A stretch of 36,099 nt of DNA from NCBI GenBank assembly GCA_947647735.1, contig CANSLJ010000035.1:1-36099 (forward strand), written 5' to 3'. The stretch is from an uncultured bacterium. Lineage in GTDB: Bacteria > Bacillota > Clostridia > Lachnospirales > Lachnospiraceae. The notes under the pieces were generated by a model. The model was not told the DNA's origin, ran no database searches, and saw nothing but the letters and a program-made list of their open reading frames with translations. Within the stretch, counting starts at the first letter, position 1. Each line of letters begins with the position of its first letter. Both the position numbers and the translations under genes were made by a program. Below, one piece after another: positions 16,823 to 25,719 of this stretch.

Positions 16823-17608
16823 ATGGATCAATTATTCAAGCTATCCAATTTTTCAAAGATAGCGCCATATGCAGAATTGTTCAGGCAGGGACTTCTGGTT
16901 ACCGTTTTGTTATCCTTATTTACGGTCATCATCGGTTTCTGTCTTGCTTTGATTTTGGCGCTGATGCGCATGTCGAATTTCAGGCCATTGCGTTTTCTGG
17001 GGATTGACAAGAACGGTCATCAGAAAGAGAGCGGCGTTCTTGCGGTGATCAGCAAATTTAATCCGCTGGATTTTCTGGCGACAGCGTATGTGGAGATCCT
17101 GCGTTCCACGCCTGTGATCGTACAGATCTTTATCATTTATTTTGGGGTGTTCAGCGTTATCGAACTTCCGAATTTTCAGTTGTTCGGATTTATCAAGTTT
17201 GGCAGATTCTTCCCCGGCGTTGTGGCGCTGGGCATGAACTCCGGCGCTTATCTCTGTGAGATCATCCGTGCGGGTATTCAGTCCATAGACGGTGGGCAGA
17301 CCGAGGCGGCGAGGTCTCTGGGCTTATCCCAGACACAGAACCTGCGCCATATCATCCTGCCTCAGGCACTGAAAAACATCCTGCCCGCGATCGCAAATGA
17401 GTTTGTCGTTATCATCAAGGAGTCGGCGATTACATATACCATCGGCGTACAGGATATCATGTCCGCGGTGAACGCGGTGAAGGGGGCGACTTTTGTGATC
17501 ATAGAGCCGCTGCTTGTGGCGACGGCGATCTACTTCTGTCTCTGCTTCCCGACTTCCAAGCTGATCGCATATTTTGAAAGGAGGATGAGCCATGGCGATA
17601 AGAGATGA
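16823..17608 (+). CDS. Amino-acid ABC transporter permease (HisM/GlnP type)
   Basis: A 261-aa permease of the polar amino-acid uptake family. The N-terminal [21 protein letters not shown] segment and the [13 protein letters not shown] region are family hallmarks. The EAA loop reads [24 protein letters not shown] and contacts the ATPase. About five membrane segments are visible. An insert near residues 60-80 ([10 protein letters not shown]) makes the protein somewhat longer than the usual 215-240 aa. The start follows GAAGGGAAAGG. Its 3' end overlaps the ATPase gene start by 17 bp, so the two are coupled. Confidence 0.93.
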   Translation: MDQLFKLSNFSKIAPYAELFRQGLLVTVLLSLFTVIIGFCLALILALMRMSNFRPLRFLGIDKNGHQKESGVLAVISKFNPLDFLATAYVEILRSTPVIVQIFIIYFGVFSVIELPNFQLFGFIKFGRFFPGVVALGMNSGAYLCEIIRAGIQSIDGGQTEAARSLGLSQTQNLRHIILPQALKNILPAIANEFVVIIKESAITYTIGVQDIMSAVNAVKGATFVIIEPLLVATAIYFCLCFPTSKLIAYFERRMSHGDKR

Positions 17609-18371
17609 TCATCTGATACAGGTAAAAGATCTGAAAAAGCATTATCACGGCGATAAGATAAAAGCGCTGGACGGCGTGAGCGTGGATATCGAGTTCGGGG
17701 ATGTGATGGTTGTGATCGGGCCTTCCGGTTCAGGGAAGTCCACCTTCCTGCGGAGCCTGAACCTTTTAGAAGAACCCACCGGGGGTGAGATCCTCTTTGA
17801 AGGAGTCGATATCACAAAAAAGAAGTACAAAGATGAAAACGGTAAGACAGTAAAACTGGACATTGATTCCCTGCGCCAGAAAATGGGCATGGTATTCCAG
17901 CATTTTAATCTGTTTCCCCATATGACGATCCTGGAAAATATGACGCTTGCGCCGATCAGGGTAAAAAAGATGAAAAAAGCGGAAGCGGAGGAAAAAGCGC
18001 TGGCGCTGCTTGACAGAGTCGGCTTAAGGGATCGTGCAAACGACTATCCGATCCAGCTTTCCGGCGGGCAGAAACAGCGTGTGGCGATCGTCCGGGCGCT
18101 GGCGATGGAGCCCGATGTGATGCTGTTTGATGAGCCTACTTCGGCGCTGGATCCGGAGATGGTGGGTGAAGTGCTGGATGTTATGAAAGAACTGGCAAGA
18201 GAGGGAATGACGATGGTGGTTGTCACCCATGAGATGGGATTTGCCAGGGAAGTGGGTAACAGGGTGCTGTTTATGGCGGACGGCCTGCTGGTGGAGCAGG
18301 GAAGCCCGGAGGATATTTTCGAGCGTCCCCAGAGCCCGAGATTGCAGGAGTTTTTGTCAAAGGTGCTGTAA
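17592..18371 (+). CDS. Amino-acid ABC transporter ATP-binding protein (GlnQ type)
   Basis: A 259-aa importer ATPase: Walker [14 protein letters not shown]-loop [16 protein letters not shown], signature [15 protein letters not shown], Walker [15 protein letters not shown], and switch His in [12 protein letters not shown]. The wording around Q-loop and Walker B is that of the polar amino-acid family. A charged insert ([15 protein letters not shown], about 76-90) is somewhat longer than in GlnQ of model species. RBS AGGAGG (17579-17584) lies inside the permease gene. It is the last transporter gene before the M20 amidohydrolase. Confidence 0.94.
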   Translation: MAIRDDHLIQVKDLKKHYHGDKIKALDGVSVDIEFGDVMVVIGPSGSGKSTFLRSLNLLEEPTGGEILFEGVDITKKKYKDENGKTVKLDIDSLRQKMGMVFQHFNLFPHMTILENMTLAPIRVKKMKKAEAEEKALALLDRVGLRDRANDYPIQLSGGQKQRVAIVRALAMEPDVMLFDEPTSALDPEMVGEVLDVMKELAREGMTMVVVTHEMGFAREVGNRVLFMADGLLVEQGSPEDIFERPQSPRLQEFLSKVL

Positions 18372-18394
18372 ACAGGATATAGCTTGATTTTGGT

Positions 18395-18433
18395 CAGGGG
18401 CAAATGGATGTATAAGTATGTCTGTTTGCCCTG
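18395..18433 (+). terminator. Hairpin between the importer operon and the amidohydrolase gene
   Basis: CAGGG-GCAAA (18395-18404) pairs with TTTGC-CCTG (18425-18433) with one bulged G and a 20-nt loop. No T run follows. It may attenuate rather than end transcription, leaving the amidohydrolase partly co-transcribed with the importer. Confidence 0.45.
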
Positions 18434-18478
18434 TAGTGATCATTAGAATGTGGAAAATGAGAAAGGATAGAAAGTAAT

Positions 18479-19921
18479 ATGACACCGGAAAAACAGGCGG
18501 CGCTTGCCGCAATAGAAGAGAAAAAGGATACGATCATCCATGTGGCGGACAGTATCTGGGAGTATGCGGAACTGTCACTGCAGGAATATAGATCCTGCGA
18601 GTTGTACTGTGAGGTACTGGAACAGGAAGGCTTTCAGGTGGAAAAGGGCATCTGCGGTATTGAGACCGCTTTTTCGGCAAGCTTCGGAAGCGGCACGCCG
18701 GTGATCGGTATTCTCGCGGAGTATGATGCGCTTTCAGGGCTGTCCCAGAAAGCCGGCGCGACAGAGCGGGAAGAGGTGGTCTGCGGCGGAAACGGACATG
18801 GCTGCGGGCACAATCTGCTCGGAGCAGGGGCGCTTGCGGCGGCGATCGGTGTGAAGGCTTATCTGGAAAAAAACAAAATGCAGGGAACCGTTATCTTATA
18901 TGGCTGTCCCGGTGAGGAGGGCGGCGCGGCAAAGGCTTTTATGGCGAGGGACGGCGTCTGGAAGACGCTGGATGCGGCGCTCACCTGGCATCCGGAGGAT
19001 GTGAACGAGGTGACAACAGGCTCGTCGAATTCCTGCATTCAGGTACAGTATAAATTTACGGGCATTGCTTCCCATGCGGCGGGCGCGCCGGAGAAGGGCA
19101 GGAGTGCGCTGGATGCGGTGGAACTGATGAATATCGGCGTGCAGTTTCTGCGGGAGCATATGAGCGATAAGGCGAGGATCCACTATGCGATCACGGACGC
19201 CGGCGGGTGCAGCGCCAATGTGGTACAGCCAAGAGCCAGCGTGCTTTATATGGTGCGTTCCAATCATGTGGCGGAGGCCGTGGAATTACAGAAGAGAGTT
19301 GACAAGATCGCCGAGGGCGCGGCGCTGATGACGGAGACAACCTTTGAGAGAAAGTTTATTGACGGCTGCGCGGATACGGTGTGCAATCACGTGCTGGAGA
19401 AGGTGCTCTATGATAATTTCAGGGAGTTGGGTGTTCCTGCATACACGGAAGAAGAGAACGCTTATGCGGACAGTCTCGCGTCAGGTTATGATACACTGAA
19501 TTACTGTCCCGGCGTGGCTGCGAAGTATGATATGGAAGCAAAGGAACTGGTGGAGGCGGAGCAGAAAAAGTGCGGGCATGCCATGAACGCTTTTCTGGCG
19601 CCGCTTTATACAGGAGAAGCTTTTGAACCTGGTTCCACGGATGTGGGAGATGTAAGCTGGCTTACGCCCACGGCCCAGATCCATGTGGCTGCATGGCCCA
19701 ACGGCTGCCCCGGCCACAGTTGGCAGATCGTTTCCTGCAACAGAACGGATATCGGGCATAAAGCGGCCCTGCAGGCAGGCAAGGTGCTGGCGGCAGGGGC
19801 GATCGATCTGTTTTGTGATCCGGAATTGCTGAAGGAAGCAAGAGCGGAATTTGAAAAACGGACAAAGGAAGGATTTACCTGTCCGATTCCTGAGGGGGCT
19901 TTGCCTGTGGTGCCGGATTAA
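18479..19921 (+). CDS. abgB: M20-family amidohydrolase, AbgB-like
   Basis: A 480-aa zinc-dependent amidohydrolase, almost the same length as E. coli AbgB (p-aminobenzoyl-glutamate hydrolase subunit B). Metal-site motifs are GNGHGCGHNLLG, the catalytic PGEEGG and LTWHPED. The dimerisation lid segment GIASHAAGAPEKGRSALDA and the C-terminal PNGCPGHSWQ are also present. Such enzymes cut amide bonds of N-acyl amino acids or folate breakdown products. The location after an amino-acid importer suggests that the imported compound, or a conjugate of it, is the substrate. No AbgA-like partner is seen. The last 47 bp overlap the end of the opposite-strand XRE gene. The exact substrate is uncertain. Confidence 0.85.
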   Translation: MTPEKQAALAAIEEKKDTIIHVADSIWEYAELSLQEYRSCELYCEVLEQEGFQVEKGICGIETAFSASFGSGTPVIGILAEYDALSGLSQKAGATEREEVVCGGNGHGCGHNLLGAGALAAAIGVKAYLEKNKMQGTVILYGCPGEEGGAAKAFMARDGVWKTLDAALTWHPEDVNEVTTGSSNSCIQVQYKFTGIASHAAGAPEKGRSALDAVELMNIGVQFLREHMSDKARIHYAITDAGGCSANVVQPRASVLYMVRSNHVAEAVELQKRVDKIAEGAALMTETTFERKFIDGCADTVCNHVLEKVLYDNFRELGVPAYTEEENAYADSLASGYDTLNYCPGVAAKYDMEAKELVEAEQKKCGHAMNAFLAPLYTGEAFEPGSTDVGDVSWLTPTAQIHVAAWPNGCPGHSWQIVSCNRTDIGHKAALQAGKVLAAGAIDLFCDPELLKEARAEFEKRTKEGFTCPIPEGALPVVPD

Positions 19922-20270
19922 GTTTTCTCCGTTTTTTCAGTTCAGGTAGTTTTCCGCCTTTCAGAAAATGATAAAGAGTATACTGCTCTTCCGGAGTCAT
20001 CTCACGGAGCGCATCCAGTAAATCATTCAGCAGTCTGGTATCACTGTTATTGCCAGAGAAGAACTGCTCGGGGGTAATTTCAAAGTATTCGCAGATTTTG
20101 TAGAGAGCGCTTAAGGAGGGCAGTATATTTCCAGAAGAAATGGCCTGAATATAACCTTTGCTGAAGCCTAGATCCAGACTGAGCTGATATTCGGAAATAT
20201 TATGATCTAAGCGCAATTTTGTGATTCTTTCTGCAATAAATTTTGTGTCTAGTGGGCGTTTTTTATCCAT
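19875..20270 (-). CDS. XRE-family transcriptional regulator
   Basis: A 131-aa DNA-binding protein. The N-terminal HTH spans about 10-70: FIAERITKLRLDHNISEYQLSLDLGFSKGYIQAISSGNILPSL, shown here in two parts, FIAERITKLRLDHNISEYQL and the recognition part GFSKGYIQAISSG. The C-terminal half (TPEEQYTLYHFLKGGKLPEL) is short and charged, with no sensor domain. RBS AAGGAGAA lies upstream on the minus strand. The 3' end overlaps the amidohydrolase gene tail-to-tail by 47 bp. It follows the M15 peptidase gene on the same strand after 102 bp. Target genes are unknown. Confidence 0.88.
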   Translation of the reverse strand: MDKKRPLDTKFIAERITKLRLDHNISEYQLSLDLGFSKGYIQAISSGNILPSLSALYKICEYFEITPEQFFSGNNSDTRLLNDLLDALREMTPEEQYTLYHFLKGGKLPELKKRRKLNPAPQAKPPQESDR

Positions 20271-20291
20271 ATTTTTCTCCTTGGCTGTGGA

Positions 20292-20305
20292 AATACTTTG
20301 GTATT
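20292..20305 (-). promoter_or_regulatory. Small inverted repeat before the XRE gene, possible operator
   Basis: AATAC-TTTG-GTATT is a perfect 5-bp inverted repeat with a 4-nt spacer, 22 bp upstream of the XRE start codon. This is the size and place of an autoregulatory XRE operator, but no second copy was found, so the call is tentative. Confidence 0.3.
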
Positions 20306-20372
20306 CTTTTTGATTCTATCATAACAAGCGGTATATAGGATAGCGTTTTTGTAAATTAATTGTTCACATAGA

Positions 20373-21374
20373 TTAAATTGCTTTTTCAAAATGCTGATAG
20401 TCTTTGCTGGAGCGCCAGCTTCCGCCCCAGGTAAAGCCGTGTTCTATAAAAAGCCGGTAGGCAAGGTCTTCCCTGTCGATCTTGTAGGCAAAATCCTGCT
20501 CACGGTCAGCGTATGCTTCGCTTCCGGCGGGGGAGATCCTGACAGTGCCGTCCTTGCGGGGAACGACATAGGGGTTGTAAAACGGATTAAGGTCAATGGC
20601 AAGGCCGTAGGCATGGTTGGAGAGCCTGCCGGAGGGGAGAGCGCGATAATTGAAGCAGGATGTATTGTTATCCTGCATGGATGATTCATCATCTCCCTGA
20701 TATTCTTCCACAAGACATATTTTTTCTATGGGATAGCGCGCTTCATACAATGCATAAAAAATTTCAACAAGGTCCTGGGCAATGGCTTTATGGCAGATCA
20801 GTTCTCCGCTTTGGGATTCCCCGTTAAAATCATAATACTGAACGCAGACATAGCGGATGGTATCGTAGGATATGGCGGCGCTGCTGTCATCGGCGGGATA
20901 GGAAATGCCGGTGATCCTTGCTTTTACGGTATCGCTCAATGACTCATAATAAAATCCTTCCTGATAAGTGTTTCTGTCTTCCATAGGCTGTTCCTCCTGT
21001 GCGGGCTGTGATGCGTCAGATTCGTTTTCGGACGGATCCTGCGGGCTTTCGGATGATGAAGCTGTCTGCGGATTTCCGTCTGTGATCACATCAGATCCGC
21101 CTTCGGGCAGAGAAGCGGATTCCTGTGACGGCGAGGCAGCCTCTTTGGCAGACAGAGTATTGTCAGAGACGGCGGTTTCCGGAATATCCGTATCTTCATT
21201 TTCCGGTGAGGAGGATGCCGCCTCCTGTCTTTTGGCGATATCCTCCAGTGTCTCCCCGCCGTCCAGAGAGCCGCATCTGACAAACACGGCACAGAAAACG
21301 GTCAGAGCAAGCAGGATGCCCATATTTCTATATAGTATTCTTTTCTGGTTTTTATTCAAAAAATTTTTGCTCAT
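20373..21374 (-). CDS. M15-family peptidase (D-Ala-D-Ala carboxypeptidase/CwlK-like), membrane anchored
   Basis: A 333-aa cell-wall peptidase. A single N-terminal membrane segment (about 13-31, GILLALTVFCAVFV) is followed by a Ser/Glu/Asp-rich low-complexity linker (about 40-135) and a C-terminal M15 domain. Zinc ligands are visible as SNHAYGLAIDLNPFYN (His254, Asp261) and the C-terminal YQHFEKAI (His328). The pattern fits the M15C subgroup, which cuts peptidoglycan peptides. It is transcribed away from the ECF operon, with a promoter sharing the -35 position. The XRE gene downstream may be co-transcribed. Confidence 0.88.
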   Translation of the reverse strand: MSKNFLNKNQKRILYRNMGILLALTVFCAVFVRCGSLDGGETLEDIAKRQEAASSSPENEDTDIPETAVSDNTLSAKEAASPSQESASLPEGGSDVITDGNPQTASSSESPQDPSENESDASQPAQEEQPMEDRNTYQEGFYYESLSDTVKARITGISYPADDSSAAISYDTIRYVCVQYYDFNGESQSGELICHKAIAQDLVEIFYALYEARYPIEKICLVEEYQGDDESSMQDNNTSCFNYRALPSGRLSNHAYGLAIDLNPFYNPYVVPRKDGTVRISPAGSEAYADREQDFAYKIDREDLAYRLFIEHGFTWGGSWRSSKDYQHFEKAI

Positions 21375-21380
21375 AAGTAG

Positions 21381-21431
21381 ATTGTATCACATTTTTCCCC
21401 GCTTGTAATCAGAAATGATATCCTGTATAAT
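21381..21431. promoter_or_regulatory. Divergent promoters sharing one -35 hexamer
   Basis: On the plus strand TTGTAA (21403-21408) and TATAAT (21426-21431), 17-nt spacer, drive the ECF operon. On the minus strand the same hexamer reads TTACAA and pairs with TACAAT (21381-21386) after a 16-nt spacer, driving the M15 gene. Both promoters cannot be bound by polymerase at once. Confidence 0.65.
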
Positions 21432-21515
21432 CAATGAAGATGTCGAACGGTCGGATAAAAGCTTCATTTTCATCCGGCCTATGCGGCGGCCATAGCGGAG
21501 AAAGAGGATAGGCAA

Positions 21516-22388
21516 GTGAAGATCATAAAGACAAAAGATCTTGTTTTTGAATATATACGGCGTGATGAAGAAGGAAATGTGGAGGGGATCACAACGGCGG
21601 TGGATCATGTTGATCTGGATGTGAACCCCGGGGATTTCATTGCCGTTTTAGGGCATAACGGCTCGGGAAAATCCACGCTGGCGAAGCATTTCAACGCGAT
21701 CCTGACACCCACCGAGGGGACGGTATGGGTGGACGGCATGGAGACGGAAGATCAGGAGAAGATCTGGGATATCCGGCAGAGAGCTGGGATGGTGTTTCAA
21801 AATCCGGATAACCAGATCATCGGACAGGTGGTGGAGGAGGACGTGGGGTTTGGACCGGAGAACATGGGCGTGCCCACAAAGGAGATCTGGGAGAGAGTGG
21901 AGGAGAGCCTGAAGGCGGTAGGTATGTACAGGTATCGCAAGTTTGCGCCCAATAAGCTTTCCGGCGGCCAGAAGCAGCGGGTTTCCATTGCGGGGGTGCT
22001 GGCGATGCATCCGAAATGTATCGTGCTGGATGAACCGACGGCGATGCTGGATCCGGGCGGCAGGAAAGAAGTGATACGGGCGGTGCGTGCGCTGAACGAC
22101 GTGGAGCGGGTGACGGTGATCCTGATCACCCATTATATGGAAGAGATCATTCATGCGGATAAGGTGTTCGTGATGGACGGAGGTAGGATCGCCATGCAGG
22201 GGACGCCCCGGGAAATCTTTTCGCAGGTGGAAAAGTTAAAGGAGCTTCGTCTGGATGTGCCCAAGGTGACGCTTCTTGCCCATGAGCTGAAAAAGGAAGG
22301 CTTGCCGCTTCCGGAGGGGATACTGACGGTAAAGGAGCTGGTGGATACGCTGGATGCACTGCGGACGGGAGAGGACAGATGGCGCTGA
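21516..22388 (+). CDS. ecfA1: Energy-coupling factor ATPase EcfA1
   Basis: A 290-aa ATPase of the group II ECF vitamin transporters. Walker A GHNGSGKSTLAKHF, Q-loop FQNPDNQIIGQVVEEDVGFGPENMG (wording specific to ECF ATPases), signature [13 protein letters not shown], Walker B CIVLDEPTAMLDP and switch His in LITHYMEE are present. The start is GTG 21516 with AAAGAGG 8-14 nt upstream. It overlaps ecfA2 by 10 bp. It is the first gene of the ecfA1-ecfA2-ecfT-truA-rplM-rpsI block; in many Firmicutes this block follows rplQ, but here an M15 gene stands upstream instead. Confidence 0.95.
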   Translation: MKIIKTKDLVFEYIRRDEEGNVEGITTAVDHVDLDVNPGDFIAVLGHNGSGKSTLAKHFNAILTPTEGTVWVDGMETEDQEKIWDIRQRAGMVFQNPDNQIIGQVVEEDVGFGPENMGVPTKEIWERVEESLKAVGMYRYRKFAPNKLSGGQKQRVSIAGVLAMHPKCIVLDEPTAMLDPGGRKEVIRAVRALNDVERVTVILITHYMEEIIHADKVFVMDGGRIAMQGTPREIFSQVEKLKELRLDVPKVTLLAHELKKEGLPLPEGILTVKELVDTLDALRTGEDRWR

Positions 22389-23233
22389 TTTTGGATCATG
22401 TAACATATGAATACGGAAACGGAACAGAACTTTTAGTGCGTGCGCTGAACGATGTTTCCCTTGTGATACCGGACGGGCAGTTTATCGGCCTGATCGGGCA
22501 TACGGGTTCCGGCAAGTCCACGCTGGTACAGCACTTGAACGGGCTGCTGAAACCGACATCCGGGAATATCTACTATAATGGAGAAGATATCCATGACAGG
22601 GATTTCAGCAAAAAAAGGCTGCGGAGCAAGGTGGGACTGGTATTTCAGTATCCGGAGCACCAGTTGTTTGAGACAGATGTTTTTACGGACGTCTGTTTCG
22701 GGCCAAAGAATCTGGGGCTGGATAAAAAGGAGGTACAGCTGCGGGCTTTTCAGGCGTTAAAGCAGGTGGGGCTGCCGGATGATTGTTTTTATCAGCCGCC
22801 CTTTGACTTATCCGGAGGACAGAAGCGCCGGGCGGCGATCGCAGGTGTGCTTGCCATGAAGCCGGAGGTGCTGATCCTGGATGAGCCGACAGCGGGGCTG
22901 GACCCTAAAGGGAGAGATGAGATTCTGGATCTGGTGGCATCCCTCAGAAAAGAAAACGGTATGACGGTGATCCTGGTATCCCACAGCATGGACGATGTGG
23001 CGGAGTATGTGGACAGGATCGTGGTGATGAATAAGGGCAGCGTCTGCTATGACGATGAGCCGAAACAGGTTTTTGCCCATAAGGAGGAGCTGGAGGCGAT
23101 AGGGCTCTCCGTGCCGCAGGTGACGGATATCATGCATGCGCTGAAAAAGGCGGGATGGTGGTCTGCGGATACCAGCGTGATCACGATAGAAGAGGCGAAG
23201 AAAGAGATCCTGCGGCAGCTGAGGAAGGGATAG
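22379..23233 (+). CDS. ecfA2: Energy-coupling factor ATPase EcfA2
   Basis: The second ATPase (284 aa) of the ECF module, forming a heterodimer with EcfA1. Walker A GHTGSGKSTLVQHLNGL, Q-loop VFQYPEHQLFETDVFTDV, signature LSGGQKRRAAIAGV, Walker B LILDEPTAGLDPKG and switch His in LVSHSMDD are all intact. FQYPEHQLF is typical of EcfA2 and differs from FQNPDNQI in EcfA1. The start ATG 22379 lies inside ecfA1. It is followed by ecfT after 51 bp. Confidence 0.95.
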   Translation: MALILDHVTYEYGNGTELLVRALNDVSLVIPDGQFIGLIGHTGSGKSTLVQHLNGLLKPTSGNIYYNGEDIHDRDFSKKRLRSKVGLVFQYPEHQLFETDVFTDVCFGPKNLGLDKKEVQLRAFQALKQVGLPDDCFYQPPFDLSGGQKRRAAIAGVLAMKPEVLILDEPTAGLDPKGRDEILDLVASLRKENGMTVILVSHSMDDVAEYVDRIVVMNKGSVCYDDEPKQVFAHKEELEAIGLSVPQVTDIMHALKKAGWWSADTSVITIEEAKKEILRQLRKG

Positions 23234-23284
23234 AGAGCTGCGGTGAGATCTGAAAACAGAGTTGACACAGGGAAGAAATGAGAA

Positions 23285-24103
23285 ATGATAAGAGATATCA
23301 CATTAGGACAATATTATCAGACAGATTCCATAGTGCACAGGCTTGATCCGCGGGTAAAGATCGTGGCGACGCTTGTGTTTATCTGTTCTCTGTTTGTGGT
23401 GGAACAGGCGGCAGGGTATGTTGCGGCTGTTCTTTTTCTGGCGGCTGTGATCAGGGCATCCCATGTGCCTTTTCGGTTTATGATGCGGGGAATGCGCGCC
23501 ATCCTGTTTTTGCTACTGATAACTTTTTTCTTCAATCTGTTTCTCACGCCGGGCGAAGCCGTCTTCAGCCTCTGGAAACTGACGGTCACAGAGGAGGGGA
23601 TCACCCTTGCCGTGAAGATGGCGGTCCGGTTATCGCTGCTGATCATTGGCTCCTCCGTGATGACGTTGACGACAACGCCGAATAATCTGACGGACGGGCT
23701 GGAAAAGCTCCTCCGCCCCCTGCAAAGGTTTCGTGTGCCGGTACATGAGGTGGCGATGATGATGTCCATTGCGCTGCGTTTTATACCGATCCTGCTGGAG
23801 GAGACGGATAAGATCATGAAGGCACAGATGGCGAGAGGAGCCTCCTTTGATGAGGGGAACCTGATCCAGAAGGCGAAGAGTATGGTGCCGCTGCTGGTGC
23901 CTCTGTTTATCTCCGCTTTCCGCAGAGCCAATGATCTGGCGATGGCGATGGAGGCGCGCTGCTACCGGGGCGGCGAGGGTAGGACGAAGATGAAGCCTCT
24001 TCATTATGAAAAGAGGGATTATGTGACGTATCTGGTGTTGGGGGTGTATCTTGCGGCCTGCATTGTGGTCGGAAGGGTCGTGCCGTGGGGGAGTATCTTA
24101 TAG
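23285..24103 (+). CDS. ecfT: Energy-coupling factor transmembrane protein EcfT
   Basis: A 272-aa membrane scaffold that links the ATPases to substrate-specific S components. Membrane segments lie near 27-42, 45-60, 75-90, 108-128 and 247-265. The two coupling motifs read ARGAS (in KAQMARGASFDEGN) and ARCYRGG (in MEARCYRGGEG), the classic Ala-Arg-Gly/Cys pair. The N-terminal LGQYYQTDSIVHRLDPR is typical. RBS is weak-to-moderate (GGGAAGAA). No S component is encoded nearby, so this is a shared module serving scattered S proteins. Confidence 0.94.
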   Translation: MIRDITLGQYYQTDSIVHRLDPRVKIVATLVFICSLFVVEQAAGYVAAVLFLAAVIRASHVPFRFMMRGMRAILFLLLITFFFNLFLTPGEAVFSLWKLTVTEEGITLAVKMAVRLSLLIIGSSVMTLTTTPNNLTDGLEKLLRPLQRFRVPVHEVAMMMSIALRFIPILLEETDKIMKAQMARGASFDEGNLIQKAKSMVPLLVPLFISAFRRANDLAMAMEARCYRGGEGRTKMKPLHYEKRDYVTYLVLGVYLAACIVVGRVVPWGSIL

Positions 24104-24165
24104 ACGGTTTGAGAAGCGAGGGCCGGTGAGGCGGGGCGGAAAGAATTGATGAAGGCAGATGTCGC

Positions 24166-24999
24166 GTGAGGGAATGGACAAAAAAGATGCAGGAAAGATC
24201 ATCGGCAGATAAATGTGTACGGAATAAAAAGAGAATATGCCTGACAGTCGCCTACGACGGAACCGCATACTGCGGCTGGCAGGTGCAGAAAAACGGGAAA
24301 ACGATAGAAGGCGAGCTGAACAGGGCGCTGTATGAACTGACCGGGGAGGAAATACAGGTGATCGGCGCCAGCAGAACGGACGCGGGGGTGCACGGGCTGT
24401 GTAATACCGCTGTGTTTGACACATCATCCCGCATTCCCGGGGAAAAGTTTTCCTATGCCCTGAACCAGAGGCTTCCGGAGGATATCCGGGTGCGGAGGTC
24501 GACGGAGACGGCTCCGGATTTTCATCCGAGACATTGTAAGAGCAGAAAGACTTATGAATATCACATTTTTAATGCGGCTTTTCCGGATCCGGTGAAAAGG
24601 CTTTATTCCCATTTTACGTACGTGTCGCTGGATGCGGAGAAAATGCGGCAGGCGGCGGAATATCTTGTGGGAGAACATGATTTTGCCAGCTTCTGCAGCG
24701 CGGGAAGCCAGGCGGAGACAACGGTCAGGACGATCTATGGGCTGGAAGTGGAGAGAAAAGGGGAGGAGATCGTTATCCGTGTGACAGGAAACGGATTTTT
24801 GTATAATATGGTGCGCATTATTGCGGGGACGCTGATGGAAGCGGGATGCGGGCGGATAAGACCGGAGGACATGGAGAAGATCCTGGAGGCGAAGGACCGG
24901 TCGGCAGCGGGCCCTACCGCGCCGGCATGCGGGCTGATCTTGGCGGAACTTTTATATGAAGGGGAAGATAGAGTTGACCGTGGCGGGGGCAGAAGGTGA
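24166..24999 (+). CDS. truA: tRNA pseudouridine synthase A (TruA)
   Basis: Makes pseudouridine at positions 38-40 of tRNA anticodon stems. The catalytic aspartate lies in GASRTDAGVHG; the opening ICLTVAYDGTAYCGWQVQ, HPRHCKSRKTYEYHI and TGNGFLYNMVRIIAGTL are family signatures. The start is uncertain: GTG 24166 or ATG 24187 both add residues before the conserved core, and family members often start just before the RICLTVAYDG segment. It sits 62 bp after ecfT in the conserved block, with a promoter for rplM only afterwards. Confidence 0.94.
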   Translation: MREWTKKMQERSSADKCVRNKKRICLTVAYDGTAYCGWQVQKNGKTIEGELNRALYELTGEEIQVIGASRTDAGVHGLCNTAVFDTSSRIPGEKFSYALNQRLPEDIRVRRSTETAPDFHPRHCKSRKTYEYHIFNAAFPDPVKRLYSHFTYVSLDAEKMRQAAEYLVGEHDFASFCSAGSQAETTVRTIYGLEVERKGEEIVIRVTGNGFLYNMVRIIAGTLMEAGCGRIRPEDMEKILEAKDRSAAGPTAPACGLILAELLYEGEDRVDRGGGRR

Positions 25000-25057
25000 A
25001 AACCATGCCAAAACAGCAAAAAAGTGCCAGAATTGCGAGATTTTTTGGAAATCCGGC

Positions 25058-25086
25058 TTGACATATAAAAACTGAAATTATATAAT
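25058..25086 (+). promoter_or_regulatory. Perfect consensus promoter of rplM-rpsI
   Basis: TTGACA (25058-25063) and TATAAT (25081-25086), exactly 17 nt apart: a full sigma-A consensus. It lets the ribosomal protein pair be transcribed strongly and independently of the ECF operon. Confidence 0.9.
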
Positions 25087-25092
25087 CATTAA

Positions 25093-25259
25093 TTGTGACA
25101 ACACTTTCTGATGGTTTGCCAAAGCCCCGGTGAACCAGCAGAAAAAAGGATCAGATCAGTTCTTTTGCGGAACATGCGGCCCGGACATCCGTGTGAAAAG
25201 CAGGGAGTATCTGACATAGGATAAGTCTTTGAAGTAACTAGATTTTGTATGGAGGAAAC
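25093..25259 (+). promoter_or_regulatory. Structured leader of rplM-rpsI (L13 leader candidate)
   Basis: A roughly 170-nt untranslated leader. It contains the hairpin TTCTG-TGGTT with AACCA-CAGAA (about 25105-25143) soon after the transcription start. An L13 leader with autogenous control is known in Firmicutes; I cannot confirm that this RNA matches that family without a covariance search. Confidence 0.5.
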
Positions 25260-25262
25260 ATG

Positions 25263-25691
25263 ATGAAAACATTTATGGCAAGTCCTGCTACGATCGATAG
25301 AAAATGGTATGTAGTGGACGCTACAGATATGACACTTGGACGTCTGGCATCTGAGGTTGCAAAAATTCTGAGAGGAAAAAACAAACCCATCTTTACACCT
25401 CATATGGATACAGGCGATTATGTTATCGTAACAAACGCTGAGAAGATCAAAGTAACCGGCAAGAAGATGGATCAGAAGATCTATTATCGTCATTCCGATT
25501 ATGTCGGCGGTATGAAAGAGACCACATTGAAGGAAAAACTGGCGAAGAAGCCGGAAGAAGTAATCGAACTGGCTGTGAAAGGCATGCTTCCGAAGGGACC
25601 TTTAGGGAGACAGATGTACAGAAAACTTTTTGTTTATGCAGGACCGGATCACAAACACGCTGCACAGAAACCGGAAGTATTAACATTTTAA
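25263..25691 (+). CDS. rplM: 50S ribosomal protein L13
   Basis: A 142-aa protein, the same length as E. coli L13. The sequence shows [34 protein letters not shown], the [20 protein letters not shown] core and the C-terminal [21 protein letters not shown] chose ATG 25263 over 25260 because GGAGG (25251-25255) is then 7 nt away. It is co-transcribed with rpsI, 28 bp downstream, from a consensus promoter behind a structured leader. Confidence 0.97.
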   Translation: MKTFMASPATIDRKWYVVDATDMTLGRLASEVAKILRGKNKPIFTPHMDTGDYVIVTNAEKIKVTGKKMDQKIYYRHSDYVGGMKETTLKEKLAKKPEEVIELAVKGMLPKGPLGRQMYRKLFVYAGPDHKHAAQKPEVLTF

Positions 25692-25719
25692 CCAAAAGGA
25701 CTGAAAGGAGAAAAGTAAA

